Of a stretch of DNA of 17,990 bases, positions 17,563 through 17,990 are shown one piece after another. The first letter of the stretch is position 1, and every line of letters starts with the position of its first letter. Below the pieces are notes generated by a model. The model had not been told where the DNA came from and ran no database searches. It worked only from the letters and a program-made list of their open reading frames with translations. Source of the stretch: Poronia punctata (taxonomy: Eukaryota; Ascomycota; Sordariomycetes; Xylariales; Xylariaceae); the NCBI GenBank assembly GCA_022579005.1, contig MU401887.1, forward strand, positions 1 to 17,990, given 5' to 3'. A program made the position numbers and the translations under genes.

Positions 17563-17990
17563 TTTTTTTAACAGCACTAAAGTAATAAACTAGCTTAAAA
17601 AAGTTTTTTATTACTTTAACAATTATTATATAATTTTAAAAGCTTATATTTAACTATTGCTTTAATATGCTTTAACTTATAAAGTTTATAAATAATTAAT
17701 TTTTTTTAAAAGATTATATAAACTAAAACATTGCTTATAGCGCTATTAAGCGTTATTTTTATTTAAATAATCTTAAGCAAAAATCTTTTACTATTACTAT
17801 ATTTTATAACTATAAAAAAATATTTTAATTAAATAATATTAAAAGCTTATATAAATACTTTTAGCAATATTGCTTTTTTTATTAAAATATTAAAACTTAT
17901 AATAAGCTATATTTTAATAACGCTATAGTTTAAAGCTTTTTATAAAAAATACTTAACTTTATAATTTAAGCTATTTTTTTTTTATTAACT
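17563..17990. other. AT-rich degraded DNA at the window end
   Basis: T-rich on the + strand, possibly the upstream continuation of the minus-strand fragment, but no readable frame was found. Nothing else is visible. Confidence 0.35.

Noticed and set aside
1..17990. Mitochondrial, plastid or AT-rich bacterial genome
   Set aside because: No rRNA, tRNA or respiratory gene is seen. The loss is specific to CA/TG, the LTR differences are transitions only, and the coding content is fungal retrotransposon.

Overview
The window is an extremely AT-rich stretch of what looks like the genome of a filamentous ascomycete fungus (Pezizomycotina), in the state left by repeat-induced point mutation (RIP). 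Nearly every surviving C is in a CT or GC step and every surviving G in an AG or GC step. CA and TG are strongly depleted and TA is everywhere. No intact gene, rRNA, tRNA or CRISPR array was found. The few long open frames lie antisense to decayed coding sequence and are not genes.

Left part (1-8783). After about 830 bp of AT-rich DNA with a palindromic repeat cluster (476-694) comes one structurally complete but dead Ty3/Gypsy LTR retrotransposon of the chromovirus type, at 834-8778 on the + strand. It has two 199-bp LTRs (834-1032 and 8580-8778) that align without gaps, with 22 differences that are all transitions. A candidate 5-bp target duplication ATATA flanks it. When TAA/TAG stops are read through as decayed Gln, Arg or Trp codons, the interior shows the canonical order: gag-like region (about 1625-4500, with an in-frame 21-bp repeat), a possible protease region, reverse transcriptase (about 5400-6230), RNase H (about 6260-6790), integrase (about 7050-8250) and a C-terminal chromodomain (about 8255-8390). 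RT, RNase H, integrase and chromodomain are recognised from motif strings in order. Gag and protease are much weaker.

Right part (8784-17990). This is RIP-degraded DNA with pieces of at least two other coding units. Minus-strand fragments lie at 13909-14265 (Lys/Glu-rich tail), 12240-12755 (12-bp GKKE repeat followed by a coding-like stretch), and 11322-11640 plus 10620-11110. The last two remind me of fungal Tnp2-like (CACTA/EnSpm) transposase-related proteins, a tentative call. Plus-strand fragments are a Lys/Ser/Thr-rich tail at 15128-15618 and a charged region at 16519-16975. Another minus-strand charged fragment lies at 17215-17562. The remaining DNA is AT-rich spacer with homopolymer runs (24 A at 9572-9595).

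Together these suggest an AT-rich, probably heterochromatic, transposon-filled compartment. The chromodomain would fit targeted insertion into such chromatin, and RIP would then have inactivated the copies. Nothing here is predicted to make a functional protein today.
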